A DNA stretch of 64,000 nucleotides from an uncultured Gellertiella sp. (GTDB lineage: Bacteria; Pseudomonadota; Alphaproteobacteria; Rhizobiales; Rhizobiaceae): the NCBI RefSeq assembly GCF_963457605.1, contig NZ_OY735139.1, positions 682,001 through 746,000 on the forward strand, read 5' to 3'. Shown here piece by piece: positions 18,778-28,539 of the stretch. Under the pieces are notes generated by a model that searched no databases, had not been told where the DNA came from, and worked only from the letters and a program-made list of their open reading frames with translations. The first letter of the stretch is position 1. The number at the start of each line of letters is the position of its first letter. Position numbers and translations under genes: made by a program.

Positions 18778-18818
18778 ATCCAGGCTCGGCACGATCAGGC
18801 GGATGGCGACAGCGGGCC

Positions 18819-20492
18819 TCAGCCGTTTCCGGATATCAGCCGGGCGGCGGCGGCGCGGGCCTCTTCGGTGATCGAGGCCCCGGCCAGCATGCGGGCGATT
18901 TCCTCCGTGCGGTCTTCCGGTGCCATCTGCGCGACGCGGGTGGCGATCTTGCCGGCATCCCCCGTGGCCGGGCCCTTGGAGATGAGGAAATGGGTGCCAG
19001 CTCTCGCCGCCACCTGCGGAGCATGGGTGACCGACAGGACCTGGACCGTGTTCGAAAGCCGCTTCAGGCGCTGGCCGATGGCATCGGCTACCGCGCCGCC
19101 GACGCCCGTATCGATTTCGTCGAACACCAGCGTCGGGGCCGAACCGCGGTCGGCAAGCGCGACCTTCAGCGCCAGCAGGAAGCGCGACAGTTCGCCGCCG
19201 GAGGCAACCTTCATGATCGGTCCCGGGCGGGTGCCCGGATTGGTCTGGACATGGAATTCGGCAATGTCGATGCCGCCTGCCCCCGCATTGTCGCGGCGGC
19301 TGTCGAGCTCGACCATGAAGCGGGCCCGCTCCAGCTTCAGCGCCGGCAATTCCGCCATCACCGCTTCGGCAAGTGCCTTTGCCGCCGCGCTCCGTTTGGC
19401 GGAAAGGGCTTCGGCTGCCGAAAAATAGCCTGTCTCGGCGGCAAGGAGCGCCTTCTCCAGCTGCCTCAGCTTTTCCTCGCCCGCATCGAGTTCGGCGAGA
19501 TCCGCCGTCATCCTGACGGCCAGCGCCGGGAGATCGGTGACCGGGACCGCAAATTTGCGCGAGGCGGCGCGCAGGGCAAACAGCCGCTCTTCGACCCGCT
19601 CCAGTTCCTTCGGGTCATATTCGGTCTTGCGCAGCGCCGCTTCCACTTCCATTTGCGCATTGGAGAGCTGGTCAAGGGCCGCATCGAGCAGGGCGACGGT
19701 TTCCTCGAGCAGGCCCGGTGCCTCGTGGCTCTTGCGCTCCAGCCGCCGGACCAGCGAGGCGATATGGGGAACAGGCGACGCATTGCCGTTCAGGAATTCC
19801 GACGCCTCGGCGATATCACCGGCAATGCGCTCGGCCTTCATCATCCTGCCGCGACGCTCGGCCAGATCATCCTCCTCGCCATCGCGTGGCGACAGGGTGG
19901 TCAATTCGTCGACGGCGGCACGCAGATAGTCGGCTTCGCGGGCGGCGGCCTCCACCCGGTCGCGATGCTTCTTCAACTGGCGCTCCGCATCCTTCCAGAG
20001 CCGAAAATGACCGCCAGCGGACTGGGTCTCTTCCGACAAGCCGCCAAAGGCATCGAGCAGCGTGCGGTGTGCATCCGTATCGACCAGTGCCCGGTCATCG
20101 TGCTGGCCGTGGATCTCGACCAGCAATTGCCCGGCCTGGCGCATCAGCTGCACGCTGACGGGCTGGTCGTTGACAAAGGCCTTGGTGCGTCCATCGGCGG
20201 ATTGCATGCGGCGGAAGATCAGGTCGCCATCGTCATCGATGCCGTTTTCACGCAGCAAAAGCCGCGCCGGGTGCTGCATGGCGACGTCGAAGACGGCGGT
20301 GATCTGGCCCTTGTCCTCGCCATGGCGCACGAGATCACCATCGCCCCGCCCACCCAGCGCCAAAGACAGGCTGTCAAGCAGGATGGACTTGCCCGCACCG
20401 GTCTCGCCGGTCAGCACCGACAGGCCGGAATCGAAGGCGAGATCCAACCGTTCGATCAGTACGATGTCGCGGATCGAAAGCTGAACGAGCAT
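18819..20492 (-). CDS. recN: DNA repair protein RecN
   Basis: The 557-residue SMC-like ATPase acts in double-strand-break repair. Walker A GETGAGKS is at about 30-37, followed by LLDSLSLALGGRGD; a coiled-coil-rich middle follows; the signature SGGELSRFLLALK and Walker B LVFDEIDTGVGG are near 420-460. Start MLVQLSIRDIVLIE fits the family. It follows bamD on the same strand (73-bp gap) and runs into the tandem array. No LexA box was identified by eye. Confidence 0.96.
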   Translation of the reverse strand: MLVQLSIRDIVLIERLDLAFDSGLSVLTGETGAGKSILLDSLSLALGGRGDGDLVRHGEDKGQITAVFDVAMQHPARLLLRENGIDDDGDLIFRRMQSADGRTKAFVNDQPVSVQLMRQAGQLLVEIHGQHDDRALVDTDAHRTLLDAFGGLSEETQSAGGHFRLWKDAERQLKKHRDRVEAAAREADYLRAAVDELTTLSPRDGEEDDLAERRGRMMKAERIAGDIAEASEFLNGNASPVPHIASLVRRLERKSHEAPGLLEETVALLDAALDQLSNAQMEVEAALRKTEYDPKELERVEERLFALRAASRKFAVPVTDLPALAVRMTADLAELDAGEEKLRQLEKALLAAETGYFSAAEALSAKRSAAAKALAEAVMAELPALKLERARFMVELDSRRDNAGAGGIDIAEFHVQTNPGTRPGPIMKVASGGELSRFLLALKVALADRGSAPTLVFDEIDTGVGGAVADAIGQRLKRLSNTVQVLSVTHAPQVAARAGTHFLISKGPATGDAGKIATRVAQMAPEDRTEEIARMLAGASITEEARAAAARLISGNG

Positions 20493-20565
20493 GATTTCTC
20501 AGTTCTTGTTACAAAGAGCACCGACAAAAACCCAGGGGATGGCTTCCTGTCAGTGATCTCCGGTA

Positions 20566-21411
20566 TTATCCACCAATGCCAATCGACTTCGCGGCGCGGG
20601 TGATCCATGAACCCTCGTTTTCACGCGGTTCAAGGCCACCCGTCTTCAGCAGCTTGTAACTGTCGGCATACCACTGGCTGTCGGGATAGTTATGCCCGAG
20701 TACAGCGGCAGCGGCCTGCGCCTCCTGCACGATGCCAAGGCCGTAATAGGCCTCCACCAGACGGGCAAGCGCCTCTTCGACCTGATTGGTATTGGAATAA
20801 TGCTCCACGACATTGCGGAACCGCTGGATCGAGGCAAGATATTCCTTGCGCTCCAGATAGTAGCGGCCAACCTGCATTTCCTTGCCGGCCAGCTGGTCGC
20901 GGGCAAAGCGGATCTTGTTCTGGGCATCATCGACATATTCCGACTTCGGATAGTTGTCGACGACCTTCTGCATGGCTTCGATGGTCTGGGCAGAGGCCCG
21001 CTGGTCCTGTGTCACGTCAGGGATCTGCTTGGAATAGGCAAGCCCGATCAGATACTGGACATAGGCGGAATCGGCGGTATTCGGATATTGATTGACGTAG
21101 CGTGTGCCGGTGGTCACGGCTTCCTGATAGTCACCGCCGCGATATTTCAGGAAGGTGCTCATCACCAGCGCCTTGCGGGCCCAGTCGGAGAACGGATGCT
21201 CGCGGTCGATGGCGTCGAACTTGCGCTGGGCTTCCTTGGCATTGCCCGCCTTGAAATTGGCAAGCCCCTGATTGTAGAGCACATCCGGCGGATCAGTCTC
21301 AAGGCCGATCTTGGTGATGTCGAGATCCGGATCCGATTGGCAGCTGGCGAGAAATGTGCCCGTACTGGCAAGGAGCATCGACACCAGCAGAAAACGCGCA
21401 GTCTTTTTCAT
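20566..21411 (-). CDS. bamD: Outer-membrane assembly lipoprotein BamD
   Basis: The 281-residue lipoprotein has a signal peptide ending in the lipobox LASC (Cys about 23), followed by five TPR-like helical repeats (e.g. LYNQGLANFKAGNAKEAQ, WARKALVMSTFLKYRGGDYQEA). It is the conserved non-BamA component of the Bam complex that inserts beta-barrels. The start MKKTARFLL at 21411 is preferred because the signal peptide follows; in-frame ATGs at 21435 and 21444 exist. It lies between lpxC and recN. Confidence 0.94.
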   Translation of the reverse strand: MKKTARFLLVSMLLASTGTFLASCQSDPDLDITKIGLETDPPDVLYNQGLANFKAGNAKEAQRKFDAIDREHPFSDWARKALVMSTFLKYRGGDYQEAVTTGTRYVNQYPNTADSAYVQYLIGLAYSKQIPDVTQDQRASAQTIEAMQKVVDNYPKSEYVDDAQNKIRFARDQLAGKEMQVGRYYLERKEYLASIQRFRNVVEHYSNTNQVEEALARLVEAYYGLGIVQEAQAAAAVLGHNYPDSQWYADSYKLLKTGGLEPRENEGSWITRAAKSIGIGG

Positions 21412-21590
21412 AGGAACAAACCTTGCAGTACCCATTCGAACCAAAATTCAGGGCCCCTTCACGCAGCAGACCCGACTGGCGTTTCTAGAGCAAAGGCGGC
21501 CCGAGAACAACGCATTGATGTTTCTTTAACGCATTTTTGTGGCAAGCTGCCGCAATTGTTGCAGAGCCCGCCCAATCCGGTGAGATCCCA

Positions 21591-21626
21591 CAAAAAAGGC
21601 CGCCACGCAGAAGCGGGGCGGCCTTT
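21591..21626 (-). terminator. Rho-independent terminator of lpxC
   Basis: On the minus strand AAAGGCCGCC (21626-21617) pairs with GGCGGCCTTT (21604-21595) and is followed by TTTT. It lies directly after the lpxC stop and separates lpxC from bamD. Confidence 0.88.
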
Positions 21627-21644
21627 CGCAAACGCATTGATTGA

Positions 21645-22601
21645 TCATGCCGACCAGGGCGCAAATTCCGGTGCATTGACGGCCACGAAGTCGCGGGCCC
21701 CTGCCCGCGGGCGCGCAAGTGCGCTTTCCACGACCTCATAGGCGTCGCGGTCGTTCAGCAGCGCCTTCAGCGCGGTGGCATTGAGCTTGTGGCCACCGCG
21801 ATAGGAGCGATAGCAGCCGATGAACTGGGCACCGGCCATCGCCAGGTCACCCACCGCATCCAGCGTCTTGTGACGCACGAATTCATCATGACCGTAGCGC
21901 AGGCCCTCGACATTGATGACGGTATGATCGTCGGAAATGACAACGGAATTTTCAAGCGACGAGCCAAGGGCGAAGCCCGCCGCCCACAGCCGCTCGACAT
22001 CGCGCATGAAACCGAAGGTGCGCGCCCGCGCCAGCTCGTCGCGGAAACGGTCAAGCGTCAGGTCGCCCGCCCAGGCCTGGCGGCCGATCAGCGGCGTGTC
22101 GAAATCGATTTCGACCTCGAAGCGCGTCCCGTCATAGGGCTGGAATTCCGCCCAGGACGAGCCGGACTCGATACGCACCGGCTTGACCACGCGGATATAG
22201 CGGCGCTTGGCACCAAGCGTCTTGATGCCGGTCTGTTCGATGGCTTCGATGAAGACGGCAGAACTGCCGTCCATGATCGGCATTTCCGCCCCTTGCGTCT
22301 CCACGATGACATTGTCGATGCCCGACGCGTAGAGCGCAGCCATCACATGCTCGACCGTCGCGATCATCCGGGCCGGGTGATTGCCGAGCACCGTGCAGAG
22401 GTCCGTATTGCCGACTTCCGAAGATACCGCCCGGTATTCCCCCAGCAGTTCCTCACCATGGAAACGCTGGAACACGATGCCGGTTCCCGATTCTGCCGGG
22501 TGGAAGGTGATCGATACCGGTGACCCGGAATGAACCCCGACACCCGAAAGCGTCACACGTCCCGCAATTGTGGTCTGAAATCCGAGCAGCCCCGCCGCCA
22601 T
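21645..22601 (-). CDS. lpxC: UDP-3-O-acyl-N-acetylglucosamine deacetylase
   Basis: The 318-residue zinc enzyme performs the committed step of lipid A synthesis. Zinc ligands are seen in TVEHVMAAL (His, about 80) and RHKTLDAVGDL (His and Asp, about 240); catalytic His in YRGGHKLN. The ATG at 22601 (MAAGLLGFQTT) gives the usual length; the frame is open to 22694, which would add an unusual 31-residue tail. It follows ftsZ in the rhizobial dcw order but with its own terminator and a RIME-like repeat in between. Confidence 0.95.
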   Translation of the reverse strand: MAAGLLGFQTTIAGRVTLSGVGVHSGSPVSITFHPAESGTGIVFQRFHGEELLGEYRAVSSEVGNTDLCTVLGNHPARMIATVEHVMAALYASGIDNVIVETQGAEMPIMDGSSAVFIEAIEQTGIKTLGAKRRYIRVVKPVRIESGSSWAEFQPYDGTRFEVEIDFDTPLIGRQAWAGDLTLDRFRDELARARTFGFMRDVERLWAAGFALGSSLENSVVISDDHTVINVEGLRYGHDEFVRHKTLDAVGDLAMAGAQFIGCYRSYRGGHKLNATALKALLNDRDAYEVVESALARPRAGARDFVAVNAPEFAPWSA

Positions 22602-22796
22602 GAATTGTCCTGCCTTATCCTTTTCCGGGACAATCGCCTGGCGATTCCCGGCCTGTTCTTCCTGTGTCGCAAGGGCGGACACTTTTTCCACCAAATCAGC
22701 GACACCGCTGTTGTCCTTTACTTAAAGGAAAGGATAGCCATATTCCAAATCACTGTTTCTTTCCAAATGTTACGCTCGCAACAAATTGAATTCATT

Positions 22797-22898
22797 AGAG
22801 TTTGTCAGGGAAAAGTGGAATCCGGTTTTCCCGAAAGGACAAACGAAAACAAAGGGCTCTAGAGTCTGTCTGGTTCAATATGAACCTGACAGACTCTA
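22797..22898 (+). repeat. RIME-like intergenic repeat, copy 1
   Basis: A two-part element: AGAGTTTGTCAGGGAAAAG to GGACAAACG..., then a long palindrome AGAGTCTGTCTGGTTCA/TGAACCTGACAGACTCT. The same modules recur at 30678, 30829, 32879 and 63503. The structure fits the Rhizobium-specific intergenic mosaic elements. It sits between lpxC and ftsZ; the other bases of 22602-22980 hold only the lpxC upstream region and the ftsZ terminator. Confidence 0.85.
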
Positions 22899-22920
22899 AA
22901 TAAAAATATGCCTTTAAAGG

Positions 22921-22949
22921 AAAAACCCGGGCTTTGCAAAAAGCCCGGG
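22921..22949 (-). terminator. Rho-independent terminator of ftsZ
   Basis: Minus-strand stem CCCGGGCTTT (22949-22940) / AAAGCCCGGG (22935-22926), 4-nt loop, then TTTTT. It begins 31 bp after the ftsZ stop. Confidence 0.92.
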
Positions 22950-22980
22950 CTTGATGTCGATTCGGTTTGCGCGTGACCGC

Positions 22981-24834
22981 TCAGTTATTCTGGCGGCGCA
23001 GGAAAGCCGGGATTTCCAGCTGGTCGTCCTCGCTGGAACGGGCCTGCGGGATCTGGCGGCCCTGGTCGTCGAGCGCACCACGGCGCGGTGCGTAGAGGCT
23101 TGCTTCCGGCGACAGCGGACGGCGCTGCTGCGAGGCGGCAGCCGGGGCCTGCGAGGTCATGTCGGCGTTGACGGCCTCTTCCTCGTCACGGCGGCCAAGC
23201 GAGTTGGTGATCCGCTTCAGGAGACCCATCGGGCCGCGATCTTCCTGCGGGGCTGCGACCGGGTGGGATCGGTGGTCCATCTCGGCCTTCACCACCGGCG
23301 GGAAATCTTCCACGCGCGGCATGCGGGGCTGCTCGGCCACGGTGCGGATCTCGGGTGCTGCCGGGGCCTGGCGCTGAACCGGCTGCGGCTGGATCGGCTG
23401 TGCCATGACCGGCGGCTGCGGCTGGGCATACATTGCCGGTGCCGGCTGGGCATACATTGCCGGTGCCGGCTGGGTATAGACCGGCTGCACGGGCTGATGC
23501 ATCACCGGCTGCGGGGCAACGGGGGCCTGCATGACAGGCGCATGCAGAACCGGTGCCGGGGCAACCGGAACGGCAACAGGCGCTTCCAGCGGCGCGGCCC
23601 CGCTGAAGAGGCGGCTCTGCGGACGGAAACCGTCATCCTGCATCGGCTGCGGGGCAACGGGGGCCTGGCGGATCTGGATTTCCAGCTCGCGTTCCATGTC
23701 GGCTTCTGCCTGGCGGATGGTCTGCGCGATGGGGTCGATGGCTTTGGGTGCCTGCATGACATGCGCAGGCTGAACTGCGGCCGAAGCGGGAGCAACGGCC
23801 GCGGAGGGACGGATAAGCGGCTTTGCCGGGGCGCGGTAATCGACAGCCTGGCCCGAGGCATCGTTCAGCATGCGGTCGATGCCGGTGGCGACGACGGACA
23901 CGCGGATGATGCCTTCCAGCGCTTCGTCGAAGGTGGCGCCGAGGATGATGTTGGCATCCGGATCCACTTCCTCGCGGATGCGGGTCGCGGCTTCGTCGAC
24001 TTCGAACAGGGTCATGTCACGGCCACCGGTGATCGAGATCAGCAGGCCCTGGGCACCCTTCATCGAGGTTTCGTCGAGCAGCGGGTTGGCGATTGCCGCT
24101 TCGGCGGCCTGCATGGCGCGGCCCGAACCGGAGGCTTCGCCGGTGCCCATCATTGCCCGGCCCATTTCGCGCATGACCGAACGGACGTCGGCGAAATCGA
24201 GGTTGATCAGGCCTTCCTTGACCATCAGGTCGGTGATGCAGGCGACACCGGAATAGAGAACCTGGTCAGCCATCGCAAAGGCGTCGGCAAAGGTGGTCTT
24301 GTCGTTGGCGATACGGAAAAGGTTCTGGTTCGGGATGACGATCAGCGTGTCGACCGACTTCTGCAGTTCCTGGATACCCTGTTCGGCCAGCCGCATGCGG
24401 CGACCGCCTTCGAAGTGGAAGGGCTTGGTGACGACGCCGACGGTGAGGATGCCCTTGTTGCGGGCAGCCTGGGCAACGACGGGGGCAGCACCGGTACCGG
24501 TTCCGCCGCCCATGCCGGCGGTGACGAAGCACATGTGGGTGCCGTTCAGGTGATCGACGATTTCATCGATGCATTCTTCGGCAGCCGCACGGCCGACTTC
24601 CGGCTGCGAGCCGGCACCGAGACCTTCGGTGACATTGACACCGAGCTGGATGATGCGCTCGGCCTTGGTCATGGTCAGCGCCTGGGCATCCGTGTTGGCG
24701 ACGACGAAATCGACGCCCTGGAGGCCTGCGGTGATCATGTTGTTGACGGCGTTGCCGCCGCCGCCACCGACACCGAACACGGTGATGCGAGGCTTCAGCT
24801 CGGTAATGTCTGGCTTCTGCAGCTTGATGGTCAT
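22981..24834 (-). CDS. ftsZ: Cell division GTPase FtsZ
   Basis: The 617-residue tubulin homolog forms the Z ring. The GTP-binding signature is [14 protein letters not shown] (about 105-118); the T7 loop region is [10 protein letters not shown]. After the GTPase core (about 320) comes a long Pro/Gln/Met-rich linker with a near-perfect repeat of PAPAMYAQ, then the conserved C-terminal peptide [12 protein letters not shown] that binds FtsA. The long linker is typical of alphaproteobacteria. The ATG at 24834 has AAGGA 9 bp upstream; ATG 24843 has no spacing. It lies 57 bp after ftsA. Confidence 0.97.
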   Translation of the reverse strand: MTIKLQKPDITELKPRITVFGVGGGGGNAVNNMITAGLQGVDFVVANTDAQALTMTKAERIIQLGVNVTEGLGAGSQPEVGRAAAEECIDEIVDHLNGTHMCFVTAGMGGGTGTGAAPVVAQAARNKGILTVGVVTKPFHFEGGRRMRLAEQGIQELQKSVDTLIVIPNQNLFRIANDKTTFADAFAMADQVLYSGVACITDLMVKEGLINLDFADVRSVMREMGRAMMGTGEASGSGRAMQAAEAAIANPLLDETSMKGAQGLLISITGGRDMTLFEVDEAATRIREEVDPDANIILGATFDEALEGIIRVSVVATGIDRMLNDASGQAVDYRAPAKPLIRPSAAVAPASAAVQPAHVMQAPKAIDPIAQTIRQAEADMERELEIQIRQAPVAPQPMQDDGFRPQSRLFSGAAPLEAPVAVPVAPAPVLHAPVMQAPVAPQPVMHQPVQPVYTQPAPAMYAQPAPAMYAQPQPPVMAQPIQPQPVQRQAPAAPEIRTVAEQPRMPRVEDFPPVVKAEMDHRSHPVAAPQEDRGPMGLLKRITNSLGRRDEEEAVNADMTSQAPAAASQQRRPLSPEASLYAPRRGALDDQGRQIPQARSSEDDQLEIPAFLRRQNN

Positions 24835-24891
24835 GGTACCCATTCCTTCTCTTTATGGCCGCATCGCCATGCTGGCCAATTCAAGCAATTA

Positions 24892-26223
24892 TCAAAAACT
24901 TTCCTTCAGCCACTGGCCCATGCGGGCAATGCGGCTGTTGTTTCCGCCAAGCGCCAGGAGCAGACCGCCCTGTGACGCATGTGTCTCGAGTTCCGCAACC
25001 TGCGGATAAATCATCAGGCCCACCGCCGTGGAGAAGGCCGGACCCTTGGCTGCCGCGGGCAAGCCGGAAACGCCCATCGGGCGGCCGATGCGGACATTGC
25101 GCGCCAGAATGCGGCGGGCTGCTTCCGGCAGGCCGGTCAGCTGGCTGGCACCACCGGTCAGCACGACGCGCTTGCCGACGATCGGGCTGAAGCCGGAGCG
25201 CTGGATGCGGTCGCGGATCAGTTCGAGCGTTTCCTCGATCCGGGCGCGCACGATGCGCGACACCAGCGCGCGCGGCACCTGGATCGGCTGGTCACGGTCA
25301 TCCTCGCCAATCGGCGGAATGGAAATCAGGTCCCGCTCGTCACCGGCATTCGGCATGGCGGAGGCATGCACCACCTTCAGCCGCTCGGCATCCTCGATCC
25401 GGGTCGAAAGACCACGGGCAAGGTCGGTGGTGACATGATGGCCGCCAAGGCTGACGGCGTCGGTATGAACCAGACGGCCTTCGGCAAAGACGGAAATGGT
25501 GGTGGTGCCGCCGCCCATGTCGATGGCCGCACAGCCAAGCTCCACCTCGTCATCGACGAGAGCGGCAAGACCGCTGGCATAGGGCGTTGCCACCATGCCC
25601 TCGACCGAAAGATGGGCGCGGTTGATGCAGAGTTCGAGATTCTTCAGCGCCGTGCGCTCCGCCGTCACCACATGCATGTCGACGCCAAGCGCCTCGCCAA
25701 ACATCGACAGCGGATCGCGGATGCCGCGCTCGCCATCGAGCGAATAGCCGGTCGGCAGCGAATGCAGCACCGCCCGGTCATTCTGCAGCGACTGCTGGCA
25801 GGCGGCGGACAGAACCTTCCTGAGATCGCTCGATTCGACTTCCTGGCCGCCGAGATCGATGGTGGCGGTGTAGATGTCGGAGCCGAGACGTCCGGCGGTG
25901 ACATTGACGATCAGGCTGTCGACGGTAAGCCCCGCCATCCGCTCCGCCGCATCGACGGCAAGGCGCACGACGCTTTCCGCCGTCTCGAGATCGGAGATCA
26001 CCCCGGCCTTGATGCCGCGCGAACGCTGGTGGCCGATGCCGATGACTTCGACGTGATGGGTGCGGCCCGGCAGGATTTCGCTTTCCTCGCGCGGCGTCAG
26101 CCGGCCGATCATGCAGACGGTCTTGGTCGAGCCGATGTCGAGCACCGAAACGATGTGCGAGCGCCGCGACGACAGCGGCTTCAGGCGGGGCAGACCAAAG
26201 TGTGAGGAGCCGAAGATACTCAT
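24892..26223 (-). CDS. ftsA: Cell division protein FtsA
   Basis: The 443-residue actin-like ATPase anchors FtsZ to the membrane. Phosphate-binding loops VLDIGSTKTVCMIG (about 28) and AAIDMGGGTTTISVF (about 245), and VVLTGGASQLTGL (about 365) are present. The C terminus ARMGQWLKESF is the amphipathic membrane-targeting helix. The ATG overlaps the ftsQ stop by four bases (ATGA), indicating translational coupling. Confidence 0.97.
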   Translation of the reverse strand: MSIFGSSHFGLPRLKPLSSRRSHIVSVLDIGSTKTVCMIGRLTPREESEILPGRTHHVEVIGIGHQRSRGIKAGVISDLETAESVVRLAVDAAERMAGLTVDSLIVNVTAGRLGSDIYTATIDLGGQEVESSDLRKVLSAACQQSLQNDRAVLHSLPTGYSLDGERGIRDPLSMFGEALGVDMHVVTAERTALKNLELCINRAHLSVEGMVATPYASGLAALVDDEVELGCAAIDMGGGTTTISVFAEGRLVHTDAVSLGGHHVTTDLARGLSTRIEDAERLKVVHASAMPNAGDERDLISIPPIGEDDRDQPIQVPRALVSRIVRARIEETLELIRDRIQRSGFSPIVGKRVVLTGGASQLTGLPEAARRILARNVRIGRPMGVSGLPAAAKGPAFSTAVGLMIYPQVAELETHASQGGLLLALGGNNSRIARMGQWLKESF

Positions 26224-27167
26224 GTCGGTTTCCCTGATTTCTTGAGCGCCTTGGTGCGGGCATCGAGAGCGACCTGGCGGCGCACGACAGCCCCGGGGCT
26301 CAGCTGGATCGCGGTGCGGTCGGCAAGCCGGAGATCGACGCCGACAATGTCGCGCTCCATCAGCCGCTGCTCGCGGTCGAGCCGGGTCAGCAGCGCCAGC
26401 GCCGTGTCGACACCCGTTTCCGGCAGCTTGACGACAATGCCGTTCTTCATGTGCAGGTCCCAGCGGCGGCTGGCGATGCGCACATAGGCCTTCACCTGGC
26501 TGCGGATATCCGGCCAGGCGTTGAAATCCTTCTCGAATGTCGCCGCCGCCGTCTCGGCGTCCCGTCCGACAAACAGCGGCAATTCGGCAAACTTGTTGTC
26601 GCGCAACGGCGCAATCACGCTGCCGCTCTTTTCGATCAGCGACAGGTCCTGGCCATGCTGCCAGATCGCATAGGCCACGCGCTCCTTCAGCTTCACCTCG
26701 ATGGTCTTCGGATAGACCTTGCGAACCTCGACCTCTTCCACCCAGGGCAATTGCGACAGTTTTTCGCGGGCGGCATTGACGTCGAGCGCCACCAGCGAGG
26801 TGGTGCCGTCGAGACCAAGCTTTTCGAGAATGTCGATTTCCGAGGTTTCGTTGTTGCCGGACACCTTGACATCCTCGATCGCAAAGCCTGCGGCCGAGGT
26901 TGTCGCCTGCGCCACCATCTGCGAATGGCCGCCGAGCGACATGCCGTAAAGGCCGGTTGCCGCAAGGAAGGCGACAGCGGAAACGGTGCCTGTATGCGCC
27001 GGAATGGCAATGCGGCCCGTGGCCAGGCTGACGAGGAAGCGGACAACACGGCGCAGCGGACGCGGCAGAACGAACAGGTCATCATGGGCCGACGTGCCGC
27101 GCCCATGGGCTGCGGAACCGTAATGACCGTGGGATGCCTTCCTGTTTTTGCCCCTCAACGCAAGCAC
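26220..27167 (-). CDS. ftsQ: Cell division protein FtsQ
   Basis: The 315-residue bitopic divisome protein has a basic cytoplasmic N terminus, a membrane segment (about 60-80), the POTRA domain ([19 protein letters not shown], about 95) and the FtsQ beta domain ([19 protein letters not shown]). The start is GTG at 27167, overlapping the end of ddl by 13 bp; internal ATG starts would remove the N-terminal tail. It couples ddl and ftsA in one transcript. Confidence 0.93.
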   Translation of the reverse strand: MLALRGKNRKASHGHYGSAAHGRGTSAHDDLFVLPRPLRRVVRFLVSLATGRIAIPAHTGTVSAVAFLAATGLYGMSLGGHSQMVAQATTSAAGFAIEDVKVSGNNETSEIDILEKLGLDGTTSLVALDVNAAREKLSQLPWVEEVEVRKVYPKTIEVKLKERVAYAIWQHGQDLSLIEKSGSVIAPLRDNKFAELPLFVGRDAETAAATFEKDFNAWPDIRSQVKAYVRIASRRWDLHMKNGIVVKLPETGVDTALALLTRLDREQRLMERDIVGVDLRLADRTAIQLSPGAVVRRQVALDARTKALKKSGKPT

Positions 27168-28081
27168 GATGCGTCCTCCACCAGCAGCCGGAGAAATTCA
27201 CCAAAGGAGTGGCCAGCATGCGCGGCCATTTCCGGAACCAGCGATGTGGGAGTCATGCCGGGCTGGGTGTTGATCTCCAGCCAGATAAGCTCGCCCTCAT
27301 CGGAAAGGCGATCATCAAACCGGAAGTCCGAGCGCGACACGCCACGGCAGCCAATCGCTTGATGCGCCTTGACCGCCAGTGTTTGAATTTTTTGGTAAAT
27401 TTTCGGTGAAATTTCTGCCGGAATGACGTGCTTTGAGCCGCCAGCGGCATATTTTGCATCATAATCGTAAAAATTGTGACCGACCGGCACAATTTCCGTA
27501 ACGGCAAGCGCGGTATCGCCCATCACCCCGCAGGTCAGTTCGCGACCATGCACATAGCGCTCGACCATGACCGTATCGCCATAAAGCCAATCGGCAGAGC
27601 CGATTACCTGCGGCGGATGCGACTGGTCTTCGCGAACAATGACGACACCGAAGGACGAGCCCTCGTTGACCGGCTTGACCACATAGGGCGTCTGCATCGG
27701 ATGGACCGAACCAATGGCATGGCGATCCATCACCACGGCCTCGGCCACCGGCACGCCGGCGGCCTTCACCACATGCTTTGCCTGCTGCTTGTTCATGGCA
27801 AGTGCAGAGGCGAGAACGCCGGAATGGGTATAGGGGATCTCAAGATATTCGAGGATGCCCTGGATCGTTCCGTCTTCACCGAACGGCCCGTGCAGCGCAT
27901 TGAACACCACGTCGGGCTTCAGGCTGGACAGAACGGCGGCGATATCACGAGCGACGTCCACGCGCGTGACGCGGAAACCTTCCGCCTCCAGCGCGGCAGC
28001 GCAGGCATTCCCCGAGGACAGGCTGACCGGCCTTTCCGAGGAGAACCCACCCATCAGGACCGCCACATGCGTCGCACTCAT
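27155..28081 (-). CDS. ddl: D-alanine-D-alanine ligase
   Basis: The 308-residue ATP-grasp enzyme joins two D-alanines for the peptidoglycan stem. Motifs are [20 protein letters not shown] at the N terminus, [30 protein letters not shown] and the metal site [19 protein letters not shown]. In the usual rhizobial order it follows murB; here 5.9 kb of RTX genes lie in between, so it needs its own promoter in 28082-28430. Confidence 0.96.
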   Translation of the reverse strand: MSATHVAVLMGGFSSERPVSLSSGNACAAALEAEGFRVTRVDVARDIAAVLSSLKPDVVFNALHGPFGEDGTIQGILEYLEIPYTHSGVLASALAMNKQQAKHVVKAAGVPVAEAVVMDRHAIGSVHPMQTPYVVKPVNEGSSFGVVIVREDQSHPPQVIGSADWLYGDTVMVERYVHGRELTCGVMGDTALAVTEIVPVGHNFYDYDAKYAAGGSKHVIPAEISPKIYQKIQTLAVKAHQAIGCRGVSRSDFRFDDRLSDEGELIWLEINTQPGMTPTSLVPEMAAHAGHSFGEFLRLLVEDASCLR

Positions 28082-28191
28082 TCACCAACCCCCGAGAACC
28101 GATCAACCGGTTTACGTCCCTGCTCTTGCGCCAGCCTGTTTGAAACGACAGACTCGGCCCGATTTCAAATCCCACTTAAGCGGCATTAAGG

Positions 28192-28206
28192 TTAATGAAG
28201 CGTTTA
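28192..28206 (+). promoter_or_regulatory. CtrA-box-like element upstream of ddl
   Basis: TTAA-N7-TTTA, one mismatch from the CtrA consensus TTAA-N7-TTAA, lies about 110 bp before ddl; further TTAA tetrads flank it (28177, 28186, 28213). CtrA controls division genes in alphaproteobacteria. AT-rich upstream DNA produces such matches easily. Confidence 0.3.
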
Positions 28207-28429
28207 CTTTCGTTAACCACGGCCACCAGGCGCGCAATTTTTTCATCGGATCGAATCAGGAGACTGGACGATTCCCGTCTTAGAATCAGAGAGTTGTCGA
28301 GGATACAAGGAAAACCCGAAACCGGGCTGTGGCGACAGCAGGGTGAGGTCTGCGCAAACCGGAGAGGTGACGCCTTGCGCCCCTGATGCCGGTTTGTCCG
28401 AGCGGAGAACGGGACATCCCGCCCCATCA

Positions 28430-28501
28430 GAAAACCCGCCCTCGCTGCCCTGCCCCCGATGTCATGTCGAACATTCGGGGATCAGGCCAGCAAGGGCGGG
28501 T
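28430..28501 (-). terminator. Large hairpin terminator of the first RTX gene
   Basis: On the minus strand ACCCGCCCTTGCTGG (28501-28487) pairs imperfectly with CAGCGAGGGCGGGT (28447-28434); an inner CCCCGAATG/CATCGGGGG stem follows, then TTTTC. It ends transcription coming from the RTX gene, isolating ddl. The rest of 28082-28430 has no supportable gene. Confidence 0.75.
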
Positions 28502-28539
28502 CGAGGATACCTGTGGGCAATGGCGACCGCGCCTGGCGC

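Larger units (their letters stand above)
17402..18799. repeat. Four-unit tandem array, about 367 bp per unit (sRNA plus antisense peptide ORF)
   Basis: Four direct repeats fill the recN-ligA gap; equivalent ATGs at 17520, 17887, 18255 and 18619 give periods of 367, 368 and 364 bp. Each unit holds, from low to high coordinate, an invariant leader with a ribosome site and short ORF (plus strand), a two-hairpin sRNA gene and its promoter (minus strand), then a more diverged spacer of about 100 bp. The first and last units both keep leader, ORF, sRNA and promoter complete, so that block looks like the functional module. Units 1 and 4 share one version of the leader start (ACCCGTCGATGGG), units 2 and 3 another. 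No homolog is recalled. Confidence 0.95.

Noticed and set aside
17402-18799. CRISPR array
   Set aside because: The repeat unit is about 367 bp, with promoters and terminators inside, and no cas gene is near. Size and design do not fit CRISPR.
22951-24975. Plus-strand frame of 674 codons opposite ftsZ
   Set aside because: It is the antisense frame of a high-GC gene with strong codon bias. ftsZ on the other strand is certain.
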